DNA of 64,000 nucleotides from Malachius bipustulatus (taxonomy: Eukaryota; Arthropoda; Insecta; Coleoptera; Melyridae), in the NCBI GenBank assembly GCA_910589415.1, contig OU342635.1, positions 40,822,929 through 40,886,928 of the forward strand, written 5' to 3'. The position numbers and the translations under genes were made by a program. Below, one piece after another: positions 46,057-57,448 of this stretch. Positions within the stretch are counted from its first letter, which is position 1, and each line of letters starts with the position of its first letter. Below the pieces are notes generated by a model. It had not been told where the DNA came from and did no database searches. It saw only the letters and a program-made list of their open reading frames with translations.

Positions 46057-47676
46057 CAGGGTGAGTCAAATTCGAGCTACATCATTGGGATCTCGGAAAC
46101 TATAACGCCGTGTCCTAGCTGCATCCGGGGACTGCGTTGCGTGCGATGCGGGGAACGCACGCAACGCAAAATCGCACGAGAAATTTTGAGTGTGTCCTAA
46201 CTGAATGCGTGCGAGAAAATGGTTTCCAATCCAACTATTTCTGGTGCAGCTTCAGATGAAATACGTTTTAATTTGGAAACCAGTAGGTTGTTGGAGCTTG
46301 AAAGACTTGAAAATCACAGAAACAAACATGTTACTTAAGAGAAAGAAACAATAAGACGCAAGTAATCTATAGAAATAGGTATAGATTTATGATAGATAGA
46401 TAAATAGAAGGTAGGTTAAATAAAAATAGGGCTACAATAGAAGTTAATAGACCTCATACTTACTTTAAAAACCTAAATTCGAGACAGCGTTTCACATTCC
46501 CAGTGTACCTTGGCTCTTGTTCTTGTAAAATAGATTTCTCTTATTGCACAAAATGTTTCGCTTTGACACGAAGGCAATCGAAATTCAAAAAAGTTCCTGC
46601 CCGCCGTAAAAATCGCAAGATTTTGACAGATGAAAATACTAAATATTTTAATTTAAAACAATGCGTGCGTTGCGGTGTCGTTTTATCGTACGACTTTTGC
46701 GGGCAACGCGTCTACTGTGGACACTCCCATTGCTTTGCATGTGTTTTATTTTAATCGTTCACCGCAACGCACGCACGCAACGCACGCAACGCAGTCCCCG
46801 GATGCAGCTAGGACGCGGCGTAAAAGGTACGGACTGGTATAACTGCGGGGAAAGTTGCTTAATTTAAAGCTCCATTATAATCTGAGGAAAAAATTTAGTT
46901 ATCTCCGATAGTTTTTTAAAAAACTGAAAAAACATAAATTTTTGAAATCTCAAATTCCTATCTAATTTGAAAAGCTGTCAAAAAACTGAAAGAACATTCT
47001 CACGGCCACTTTTTATTTGCTATCAAAATATGCAATGAGATTTCGAAACACGTTTCGAATTTCCGCTCTCATTATCAACTTAATTTTTTTAATACGAACC
47101 TGGATTTTTTTCTTGAGTTTGGAAGGAAATCGTGCCTTTGATTTATTGCATTAATTTTTTTATGTTCTCAGATTTTTGGGAATTTCATTGAAATAAATGA
47201 ATAAAAAATATTAAATACGGTTCTGGATTGAAAAAATGACAAATAAATTGATATTTTCATGACTATACTTTTGTGAAGAAAGTAAATTATGCATTATAAA
47301 TTTTCCAAATCCCAGAATAGAAAAAAACTGAAAAATATAAACTGAAGACACCATTTCCTTCCAAAATCAAGCAAAAATCCAGGTCAGTGTTTAAAAAATA
47401 AAGTTGATGGCAGCGGAAATTCAAAACGTGTAACCCTGAATCTTGTTACATATTTTGACAGCAAATAAAAACTGGCCGTGAGAATGTGCTCTCAGTTCTT
47501 CAATAATATCTTTTCAAATAAGTCAACTGGATAGGAGAATTTAAAATTTGATTTTTTTTTTAACTTTTTTCAAAAATATCGGATATAATTAAATTATTTT
47601 CTCCAATTTTATCCGAGACCGTATGCCTTCTAGTTTTCGAGAACCAAATGATGGAGTTATAATTTGATTCACCCTG
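46057..47676. mobile_element. Mariner-like foldback element with TA flanks
   Basis: The tips CAGGGTGAGTCAAATT and AATTTGATTCACCCTG are inverted and flanked by TA. The arms pair imperfectly over several hundred bases (aagttatctccgata / tatcggatataatt; ctcacggccac-ttttatttgct near 47005 against agcaaataaaaactggccgtgag near 47460). The left arm is interrupted at 46105 by another transposon. There is no transposase. Confidence 0.8.
46106..46820. mobile_element. PIF/Harbinger-like non-autonomous element nested in the foldback
   Basis: The ends CGCCGTGTCCTAGCTGCATC and GATGCAGCTAGGACGCGGCG are inverted with one mismatch and continue inward with gcgttgcgtgcg subterminal repeats. TAA (46103-46105 and 46821-46823) is duplicated, the 3-bp TWA pattern of PIF/Harbinger. 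Removing it restores the surrounding arm, which matches its partner. The interior is AT-rich with only decayed short frames. Confidence 0.82.
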
Positions 47677-47680
47677 TATA

Positions 47681-48122
47681 CAGGTGTCCCAATATTCCAT
47701 GGACATGGAGCAACCACAGATTACTGAGGTAAAAAAAGTCGCTCGGACAAAACTTATCTCTATACCAAAATGCTTCGTTTGTCCGTTAGAGGGCTTCAAA
47801 GTCTTTTAAAAATTTTAGTTTTTTTGAAATAGCTCAAAGTTGGCTGATTCAAATTCGATGAAATTTAGTATACATCAGCTACGTAAACTAATATAAAGTA
47901 ATATAACTCATAGCACTATTTATGAAGGCAAGTACGACTTATACAGTGAGGCAAAAAAAGCAACAATTCGATAAATCTTTAGATTTTGAGTTTTGAGAGA
48001 AATCGAAAAGCAGGTCAATTTTTAAATTCAATTTAATTCCTATTGACGTAACATTTTTTTTTATGCAGGATGTTCCTTGGCTCAGTAATAACAACATCCT
48101 CAATTGTTTTTAATGGGACACC
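47681..48122. mobile_element. Element with caggtgtccca / tgggacacccgg ends
   Basis: It begins caggtgtcccaatattccat directly after the neighbouring foldback and ends tgggacacccggtata. TA steps lie at both tips, suggesting a mariner-type insertion. It is a fuller copy of the repeat at 20476-20815, with an extra block of about 75 bp. Confidence 0.65.
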
Positions 48123-49185
48123 CGGTATAATATCGTGAAAATGGCTTACATGTCCCTATCTTATCTATTTTCATGTGTTCATAGTTAATATTTTTATACA
48201 AGGCGGCGAAAAACCTGGTGACGACACAGACAACCAGAGCGAGACTGAGAAACGAACTCAGTCCGATTAGGCAGTTTATAGGAGGCACGCTAAACTGCGA
48301 AGCCACCGCCGGCTTTTTTTAGTTTCACGGATGACTCAACGCAATCTCGAACATGCGCAGAACGCAGAACCATTTTGGTATTTAGTAGAATGTGAGTTAT
48401 TCTTGTCTGGCAATGTGGCATTCCTGTCATGTCACTATAAATTCCGCGAAGGTGACATTTCTTTGATTTGATGAGTCATCAAACACAATTGTAGGATTCC
48501 CCTAAATAACGAAACAGGAGCTAGAGGAATTCGTGAATCCCATTTATCTTATTAACATGTTCGGAACATTCGGAATTTACCGAACGCCAAGATTACGAAA
48601 TACTGCTCGGGTGCTTTCTTTGGAGTTCTTTTTTTTTGAAGATGAAAGCTTTTTTTGTTGTTTTTTTTTCAGTAGTTTTCTTTAGGTTGCGGATTCTACG
48701 TAGAAGCTCCAGGAAGCTACTCAACGAACAAAGCAGACTTTCTATAAAATTTTGACTACCATTTTGAGAATTCCACGATAAAAACTTTCTTTGTACTGGA
48801 GACCACGCCAACTCTGAAACCGAAATAGACTTTTTCATGGCCATGGAACCTGACGATTCTGAGGTAGTGTTTGTCCTTTGAAACTGGACAAACTGGCAAT
48901 TTAAAACACTTTTGGAAATTTTAAATAACTTGCCACCTCGCATCCCAAAGATAGGAAGCGCTTTTCAGAGATCAACTTTCGTCTGACCATTTAGACAATT
49001 TCAGACATAGTCAATTTAGACAATTTAGACAACTTCCAAGAGATCTTATTTTTTTCCATTGCAAGCAGTAAAGTTCAAGATCTACGTAAACTGCGCTTCC
49101 GTTCTTACGATGATCTATTTTATCAAAAAAAAAGACGAACGGCTTTTATGGTTCTATTACTTCTATTGACGTTACTGAAATGTCG
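48123..49185. other. Intergenic DNA
   Basis: No supported gene. A poly(T)-rich tract at 48620-48670 produces a Lys-rich open frame on the minus strand, judged spurious. Confidence 0.5.
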
Positions 49186-49189
49186 AAAA

Positions 49190-49460
49190 TCAGTGCCGTC
49201 CCTGTATAACCACCGCCGTTATCGTACAGGTGGGCGCATAGAGACGCCGTGCAGCAGCCGCCGCCGTCGCCGCCAGCAGCAAGCAGCAGCAGCATCGCCG
49301 TCGCATCGCGTTGAGGCAGGTCGCGGCGCAGACGGATCCATACCGAGGGCCCTGACCCGGCTAGACTGGAAGGGGGCGCGTCATCCCCCGTCGCAGCCTC
49401 CGACTCCTGCGACCCAGCGCCCGGCCGGGAGAGAGGGAGCAAAACGCTCGTTAGCACACG
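49190..49460. promoter_or_regulatory. GC-rich island with CAG/CCG triplets
   Basis: A GC-rich block with cagcagcc and gccgccgtcgcc triplets is followed by a CA-rich microsatellite (about 49480-49530). Open frames of about 150 codons occur on both strands over the same bases, the usual effect of GC-rich DNA. A promoter or 5' UTR is plausible; coding function is not shown. Confidence 0.35.
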
Positions 49461-49530
49461 CAGGGCGGTATGGTGCACAGTTACACACACAGTACACACA
49501 CACTCGCAACAGTATTCACACACACATTCA

Positions 49531-51355
49531 TATATTGACAGACAGAAGGAAGAGCGCGTGTGAGGATCAGGAAACCTCATATATGTGCATGGAGAGAGAT
49601 TCCTGATTGTTGGCTGTCAAGGTAACGAAGTCAACGATGATGAGATCAGGGAAAGGAAGGAATCAAAATTGGAAAATGGGAATTCCTTATTTCTAGGTCT
49701 CTTTTGGGTTGGGTTCTTTTCCGTGTTAAAAGTCCTTCACAAACGATGTTACAACCAGCATGACATTATAATTTATGACAGAAATCGAGTGTCATGTGGT
49801 AAGTGGTAAGACGGAGAGTAAATTTTACGGAACAATTTTTTTGGCCTTCATTGAACTTTTCTGATAAAGCGACCTAAAGAATTGTTTCGCCGATTCGTGT
49901 TGGAGTCGGCTAATTGGCTCAAATAAAATGTCGCGTTCTGAAGACATCCAAAAGGCATCCAGTTTGTATAGAAATTTCGATTTTCAAGAAATTTTTTCTC
50001 AGCGATTTTCGTGAAAAATGTGTTGATGTTCTAAAAATGGTGAGGAAGTCAAAGCAGGAACCTATTTTTCCGTAGTGTTCGAGGTACTAAAAAAATGTCG
50101 TTTTCAGGGCGAAGGTGTTTGAATTAAAAGAAAAAGAAGAAAAAACGACAAATTACATTACTAAATTACATTCAGGTTTTTTTCCAATATTTTGAAAACT
50201 AAAATGGCTAAAAATTTTTTTTAGGTTACTAATCAGCAAGAAAATAGTCAATTTCATCCCACTTCACATTTTTTACTTTCCTTTCAATCCTGTCCTTATT
50301 CTGAGTCCTTCCTTTCATTTGTTTTGCTATGGTGTGTTTTTATTTAAACTGTAAATGAATCTTTCAAGGTTAGGTCAAATATGAAACGACGATATGATTC
50401 TGGATGTTTCGAAACTCAAGAATCGAAGCGTTAAATCGGCGCTCCAATCTGTTATATAGGTTATGTCTCATTTTATCGTTAATTATTCGCTCTAATTAAT
50501 CAATGTATGATATTTATTTATTGATGGGAAAGTATAAAGTCGATTAGACCTCCCCTCCCGCAAAATCCTTTTTTTTTTATTCATGTGGGTGGGTGCTATG
50601 TCTTTTCTTTACAGGTAGAGGTACTAAACGGTTCACCAAGACTAACGTTAAAATGTGATGTTATACCATAATATAAGAGATTTATTAGTTCTCAGCCTTC
50701 AATGTTCAAGCAACTGCTTGATTTACATGTCATTGTTTCGTTATCTACACAGCTAGGTTTTCTTTGCCATATTCCTAGCTGTTACCCTTTTCGAATCTGA
50801 CACTCTCGTTAAATATACAAGTTAGGTACGTTAATTTTTCACACCAAAAATCGTTTTTTTTTTGTCTCCTTTCTCCCAATGATTGGCTAATTCAAGTAAT
50901 TTCGTAGCTTTGCTACGAACTAACAAAATGGAGTTATACAACGTAGAAGGTCGAGGGGGTTTCATTCAAAACTAGATGATCAGAATTGGAAAAATAAAAA
51001 TTGGCGCCCTTCAACTGCCATTTTTGAGTTTTCGAAAAAGTGTTACATGATCTTGTTGCATTAATTTATTATGATATAATCCAGCATTTTTCGAACATCC
51101 TGTATACAAAAAAAAGTAACCCACGAGTAAAATAATTCTCAATGTCATAATGATAGCTCACTTACAGGACAGGTTACAGGGTATGAAAGAATAAGCGACG
51201 CGTTAAAAACCACCCCATCCAGTCTCGGTGGCCATTGAAAGCCCCGTCGAAAAAAAATAATTGAATGGAGTAGGTATACCGACATAGATTTACATCATAC
51301 GCTCGAGTAACTAAAAAGCGCATCGCCGTACTAATATGGGGACAATAATTATTAT
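49531..51355. other. Intergenic DNA
   Basis: No supported gene or structured repeat; a mariner-type end word (catcctgtatac) lies near 51098. Confidence 0.5.
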
Positions 51356-51359
51356 TGCG

Positions 51360-51760
51360 AGGGTAGAAGCGTTGCGCGAGGCTGCATGTCTCGTTTCCCC
51401 CTGCCCTGCATGTCTGGGTGCAACAACCCCGTGGTGCGGGATCCTTCTCTCCGCACTGCGTTTTCGGCAAGTTTACACAGCGTCCCGCCGGTGTCTGTCT
51501 GGCCGTGGCAGGGGCCGGGGACACCCCTTGTCTAGACGCGGGCCTCATCCCTTTTACCTTGCCCTCGCGCGCTCTCGCTCTGGAAGACGTCTGGAACTCT
51601 GGATCGACTCCGAGCTGGCTGAGAGAGCTGAGACCGTCGGACGATCCCGAAGGGCGACCGCCGTTTGGATTGGCGGGGTCATGGCCCTGCCTCTGAATTC
51701 ATTATTAAAGAGGGTCAATGATTCCTGCATGCCGTCGGGTCGTCCGGGTCGGGGTGACGA
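51360..51760. promoter_or_regulatory. GC-rich island
   Basis: CpG-rich sequence with overlapping open frames on both strands, containing an inverted CCAAT-type word (ggattggcgg near 51668). It resembles the islands at 39.6 and 49.2 kb. No protein family is recognised. Confidence 0.35.
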
Positions 51761-51941
51761 TTTTCTGGGTTGATCGAGCGGAAAATTAGACGAAATAAAA
51801 GGAATGATCGAATCCTGCTATGTATATGGGATTTTATAAATGATATTAAGCCGATTTATATTACTTCATGTGCTTTATTTTTTCTGGATGATCGCTACAC
51901 TGGCATGGGAATGATGACTTCTAGACGATTTTATACAGTAC

Positions 51942-52424
51942 GTCCCAGAATAACTATTCATGATTTTCAGGCCATGATAGGGGACATTCAATTGTTTTTT
52001 TTCCCTATAAACATATGTGTCCTAAAAAGTCTGGTTTTCAAGATACAGGGTGTTTAAGTTAAAAAAATCTTGTTTTATCAATATCTAAAAGATCCTTTTG
52101 CCGGTTTATTTTTTTAATTAAAAAAATGTTTTTATTTTTTTGTCAATATTATTCGTATGACTTGCCCACCTCCCAGACGCCACTGGAACTCATAATTATT
52201 ATCATCAGTTAGTGCCAGCTTTGCACCTTACCACAAAGAACAACCCACTGCCAAATTTCACCAAAATCGGCAAATGATCTTCGAGGTATTAATAAAAAAC
52301 ATTTTTTTAACTTTAACACCCTGTATCTTGCAAACCAGACTTTTTAGGACACAAGTTTATAGAAAAAAACAAAACAATTGAAACTCCATCATGGCCCGAA
52401 AATTATGAACAGTTATTCTGGGAC
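51942..52424. mobile_element. Foldback MITE with gtcccagaataact ends
   Basis: The left arm (gtcccagaataact-ttca ... ttcaagatacagggtgtt) and right arm (aacaccctgtatcttgc ... agttattctgggac) pair over about 140 bp with scattered differences. The interior is non-coding. A cagggtgtt word sits at the inner end of each arm. Confidence 0.8.
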
Positions 52425-54785
52425 ACACCTGATGTATACGTATCACGTTTCTAGTACCTATATGAGTTAAATTGGGGAATCACCTAAGTTTTAGAGAAAC
52501 TGGTCAAATGGAGCATTTCTTAAGATTGAAAGTTGCCAATTTTTTTTGTCGGCTCGAACATTCGATTTTTGCAAAGTCCGGTCAGCTCTAAATAATTTTT
52601 TTTAAGTCGGGTCAGCTCGATTTTTTTTAAGATTCGATTTGACAAGGTTCGAAAAAAGTTTTTATTTGACCGGATCTTGTAAAATCAACCTTGAAAAAAA
52701 ATTAGGGCGGTTTGACAACCCTTGAAAAGAGCTCTAATTAGAGCTGACCAGACTTAAAAAAAATCGAACAGACAGGACCTATCAAACAGGACTAGACCTG
52801 GCAAAAAAAGGAAAAAAAAAAACAATCAAGCTGACAGGACCGTTGTTAAACCGGGTATTTAAAAAAAAGAACAGGCCAGACAAAAAAATAAAAAAAACCT
52901 TCCCAAAAAAAATCGAATTGACTGGATCTTCTCAAATCGACCTTGAAGGTGGATACTTCGAGAAAATTCCTTGAATCTTGAATTTATTGGAATACTTCTC
53001 TGGTACGACTCCAGAACGCCAATTATACAGAGTGGTCCAGATTTTATCTATTGTATACAAAAAAAGTTCTGATTCCTCGTAGGTAATAAAATTTTGGATG
53101 GAAAACTATTAATAAACAAAAAATATTTTCACAGCTTCAATTTTCGAGACAGATGCCCATATTTCGGAATTTTTTTTTTATTTATATACTGGCAAACTGG
53201 CCAATAATAGCGATACGGATAGGTATTTGGAACGTCAACGGGTTGCTACTTTCACGAACGTCAACTAAGGTGTGAATTTTTGGTTGCGTTCAGAATGTGC
53301 GTTCAGCAACCAATAATTTATTTACAGGGTTTTTAATTAAACAAAACTCCAGTTTCATAATAAAATTAAAGTTACTTTAAAATTTAAAGTCCGATTTCAC
53401 CTTGGTTGCGATTCTTTTTAACAATATGTAGTAACTTTAAGCAACTTAATTAAACAATAAATAGTAACTTTAAGTTGATGCTGAAGTGACTTTAAAATTT
53501 ATTATTAAGCCGGCCTTAACACTTTTGTTTTTTCGAAAAAACATGAATGCAACTCGTAGATCATAGCAGCTATTGGGCAGCAAAAATGAGTAAAAAATTT
53601 CATTAACCTCGAAAAAAATCCCATAACCAAGAAATTTGATACAGATGTTGTATACAGGATGATCCCGAATTTGCGGACACGGTATAAAGAGTGTTATAGT
53701 GTAGAGGATGTTCAGAAAGACTGTAAATTGAAAAATATTAACCCTAATTTTTTATTGAAGATTCTGTTTTTATGGCTAAGAAAATTCTCAGAATTTTTAT
53801 CTCCATTCATGGATCTTTTTCGTTCAACTTCAGTAATTCACAAAGGAAAAAAATCACAAAGCAAAAAAAAATAATTTTGTCGATTGCAACGCTTTCTATT
53901 ATGAACCGAAAAAATATTACTGTAATACTATACAGGCTGATTCAAAATTCAGTGCAAAGATTTTAAGGGCGTATTTACCAGCCAAAAATAAGAAGTTTTT
54001 TTCATATAATCGTATCTCCTAACTTGCTTTGTTTTCTAGATACAGGGGATAAAATAATGAAAAAAAAAATCGATTTTTATCAATTTCTCAGCCGATTTAA
54101 ATTAGTATATGCAGCGTGCCTTGCACGCTACGTTTTCTTTTTCAAAATTTTAATTCTCGATTTGGAATATTTTTATAAAGTTCAGAAAAGTTATGATTGA
54201 CTGTACATTTTCGCTGATGTAGGAGGCTGTATTAGGCAAAGATCACGAACGAACACCTGACAGCTATTAAGAAATCCTTGTCTTTGTTATTTAAGTAAGA
54301 CGTAGAAAACATGTCTGGTCGATTTTCTGTCCCGGTTCTGGGTTTTCAGAGTTTGAAAAGTATATCATCTTATGTGAATTAATTTTCCGCATCTAATGAG
54401 ACCACTCTCATCTTGCTACTCAAGATTTCCGATTAGTTATCCAGATAAAACCTAAAAGATTATTTCTTTGGGTGTGGGTTAAAAAAACATGAAAGGATAG
54501 TTGAGGAAACATATAAAAAAAACTTGCGTTTTGTTCTGGGACACGACAAGCCTCGAGTATAAGCGGATTCACGATTGTGAAGTTTAAGTTTGGATATAGG
54601 GAGAACGGGAGAGGTTGGTCGTACTGCCGAGGGTGTACTAGAGTATATGAGAATCGATCCGTCAATGTCGCGTGCGAGTTTTAAGTGTTGCATACTGTCG
54701 ATGATGATATTTGGAGTGAAAGTGGGTCACCAAGTTCGGTTGGACAGTGGTTAAGGCGCATGCGATAGCGTCATCCCAAAAAAAT
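52425..54785. other. Intergenic DNA with degenerate repeats
   Basis: 52540-52930 is a degenerate array of gacc(a)gga/gacaggac and poly(A) words on both strands. Solo mariner-type ends occur at 53025 (tacagagtgg), 53652 (tacaggatg) and 53931 (tacaggctg). gtgccttgcac near 54118 is a small palindrome. No gene is recognised. The start of the gypsy element may lie in the last few hundred bases. Confidence 0.45.
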
Positions 54786-54794
54786 TATAAAGGG
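54786..54794 (+). promoter_or_regulatory. TATA box of the gypsy element
   Basis: TATAAAGGG, followed about 30 bases on by a cttcaggttcattt-type start region. It is the best candidate promoter for the element; if used, U3 lies upstream and R begins near 54815. Confidence 0.45.
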
Positions 54795-54925
54795 AGGTAA
54801 AGGACGCTTCAGGTTCATTTTTCGGTCTTACTGCGGCAGATCATGTAGCCTGTCTACAAGTTCGTAAATTAGTATTAGTCCCTTGTGTAATGGTGAAGTT
54901 GTTTCCGTGAAAGATGCAGTCTTAC

Positions 54926-54989
54926 GTGAGTAATCTTTTGAATTTAATTTTGGTCATCATAACTAATGTTCGCTTTCTTGTCTTTACAG
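54926..54989 (+). other. Possible 64-nt intron in the leader
   Basis: cttac/GTGAGTAATC and TTGTCTTTACAG/acaag form strong donor and acceptor signals 64 bases apart, with a pyrimidine-rich acceptor tract. Removal would shorten the leader; no coding frame is affected. Inferred from signals only. Confidence 0.35.
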
Positions 54990-55032
54990 ACAAGGGACGT
55001 GGTTTTGGACTTACGTACTACTAGATTAAGTT

Positions 55033-55150
55033 TTTGAACGTAGTCTTGGACGTAGTCTTGGACGTAGTCTTGGACGTGGGTTTAGACGTAGTCTTGGACG
55101 TAGTTTTGGGACGTGGGTTTGGACGTAGTTTTGAACGTAGTTTTGAACTT
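55033..55150 (+). repeat. Minisatellite of acgtagtcttgg-like units
   Basis: About eight units of 12-14 bp (gacgtagtcttg, gacgtgggttta, aacgtagttttg) in the leader of the gypsy element. Confidence 0.85.
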
Positions 55151-56891
55151 TAGTTTTGATTTACTTTTGAGTTTCAAGTTCTAGAATGTTAGGTCCCGAC
55201 TTCCAGTTTTGATTTTTAACTACTAATTTCCGATTTCCAGTTTTTGATTTCGATCTTTGAATTTCTAAGTTTTAACTTTTGATTCCTGAATTTTAATTTC
55301 GAACTTCTAGTTTCTGAGTTTTGAGTTCCAACTTTCAATTTTCTAATTTACACGAAAGTTTACATAAAGATTCGATCATGTGGAGGCTTAGGTAGGTACC
55401 TACCTAGGTAGGTATACTAACCTGTGTGAAGGGTGATATTTGTGGAAGCTTGGAAAAATAAAGAAGAGTGGTGGAGTTTAGTTTGGAGACATGGAAGGTT
55501 TCATCAGGCAGAGGTCCTAGCACTTTGATATTTGGTCGTCACAAGGTAGCAGGGAGAGCAGTCCAGCTCATCCGGCACCTGGATCACCAACCAAGGGGTG
55601 CTAACACCAGCACAAAGGCAGTTCCAGTAACCATGCCGGCCTATGCTTTGATCATCGCGCTTAATTAGGTTAGAGGAACCTTAGTTCGTCAGTTTTGAGA
55701 TGGAGTTTTGAATAATAAGGTATGTCTTTATGAGTGAATAAACTTTTGCTATTTTCCGACAATCCAGAAAATTAAATAAATTCAAGTACAGTGTTTAATT
55801 GATTTCATCACCTATGACTTTCTAAGTGAATCTGATTTTTGATAATATGTTATGAACTTTTATTGTGGTCAATGAGTGACTAATGTAATGGTTATGTGTA
55901 AAAATAATTTATTAAATTTATCGTGTGTGTTTAGGATTTCGAGTTGGAGATGATCATTTTCTAAATTAAATTTTGAATTTTAGATTTTGTAGGTAGATAC
56001 CGATTTTTATATTGAAACTTTTGCTTAAGATAAATTTGAATTTTTGATAAATAATCTCTGATCTAACTCCGAGTTCTATTCAGAATCATACCTATGTGTT
56101 ATAGTTTAGAAATTGTTTAATAGAATTTGAGCTTTGGAAATTTTTATCTGAACTATTGAAATGATATAGGTACCTATCTTGAATTTTAGTCAAGTAAGTT
56201 TGATATTATTGGTAATAAGGTAATATTTATGTTTGAATATTTGAGTCAGGATTACTGATTTTAATTATTAAATTGATTGTTGATATGTAAGATCTATTGG
56301 TGATTGCCAGTCTATTGTACTGATGATGAAATTGATTTTAATAAATCTTTGTATTAAAATTCAACAATTTTAGAGTTTTGAGAATCAACCCTCCTCATGT
56401 TCTTTTAAATTATTTATTCAATCAGTGGAGTAACATCAAGAATAAGGCGATATATCCTGGTATATTTTGGTGAGGTTTATTAATTTTTGGTTATTGTTTT
56501 TAAAATTGTTAGGAGTTACTACGGGTCCAGTCTGGTTCGGTGAATGCTGGATTTTCCAGAGGAAGGCCACATTTATCTGTCCCGGGCTGGATAATCACAA
56601 CGAATCTTTTGTTTAAGTTTGGTTTTGGTTTGATACTTTGGAAATTTTAGACGATCACTTTTCAAAATTTAAAATTTATTTTCTTTCGACATTTAGAATA
56701 TTTGGGTGGGGCATTCGAAATTTGATATGTCCTACTCGACAGGCCAATGTGGCTAATGTTACAAATTTGCCTAGTCACATTGAGATCTGTCAATAGCCAC
56801 CTCCTTCTTTTCGGGGTTAAGGTAAGTGAATTATTTTTTTTATTGTTCAAATTTTTGAGTGGGAGTAAGCGAGGGGGAGGAAGGCTCCAAG

Positions 56892-56909
56892 TGGTGCCGT
56901 GACCAGGAT
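56892..56909 (+). other. Primer binding site, tRNA-His
   Basis: TGGTGCCGTGACCAGGAT complements the 3' end of insect tRNA-His (...ATCCTGGTCACGGCA plus CCA) over 18 bases. It lies 540 bases upstream of gag and marks the end of the 5' LTR just before it. Confidence 0.8.
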
Positions 56910-57448
56910 AAATCAATCTCCTTATTCTTTTTTCGAAAACTTTCTCAAACTTTGAGAAGAATTAATGAACATGAGGTGTTGGTGTTTTAATAATTTTTGA
57001 GAGAAAAACTTTTTCAAAATTTAGACAAGTAAAGACAAATACCTTTCTTAGTTGCGTAAAGTTTACAGATGGACTAAAACCAAAAGGTAAGGTTTGAAAT
57101 TTTCAACGAAGGACTTCGAGGGAATTCAGACCTGTGGTATTTGAGTCCGTGTTGTTTTCTTTTTGACGTTTCAGCTTTTTAGGTTCCAGCCCAGACGGTG
57201 TGGTAAACCTGAAGATGTGGTTTTCGAGTTCGATAATTTTTTAATTTTTCAGCTTAGGTGGAGTTACAGATAGAATCAGCAACAATCTGATTTTTGAAAT
57301 TTTGGTTTTGGATAATTCTGTTAGGTCAGGTCAAGTCAACTAAGAAAAGGAACGACAATTTTCGTTTTCTTTGTTTCAGGTAAAGTTGGTTGAAAAGTCT
57401 TGTTTGAGAATTTTGAGGCAAAAATTTTTTTTGAGATAAATAGTGAAA

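Noticed and set aside
49146..49606. About 150-codon frames on both strands
   Set aside because: Same effect of GC-rich DNA with triplet repeats and a CA microsatellite.
54745..54775. tRNA-like phrase gtggttaaggcgcatgcgatag
   Set aside because: No B box or matching acceptor stem follows; not a tRNA gene.
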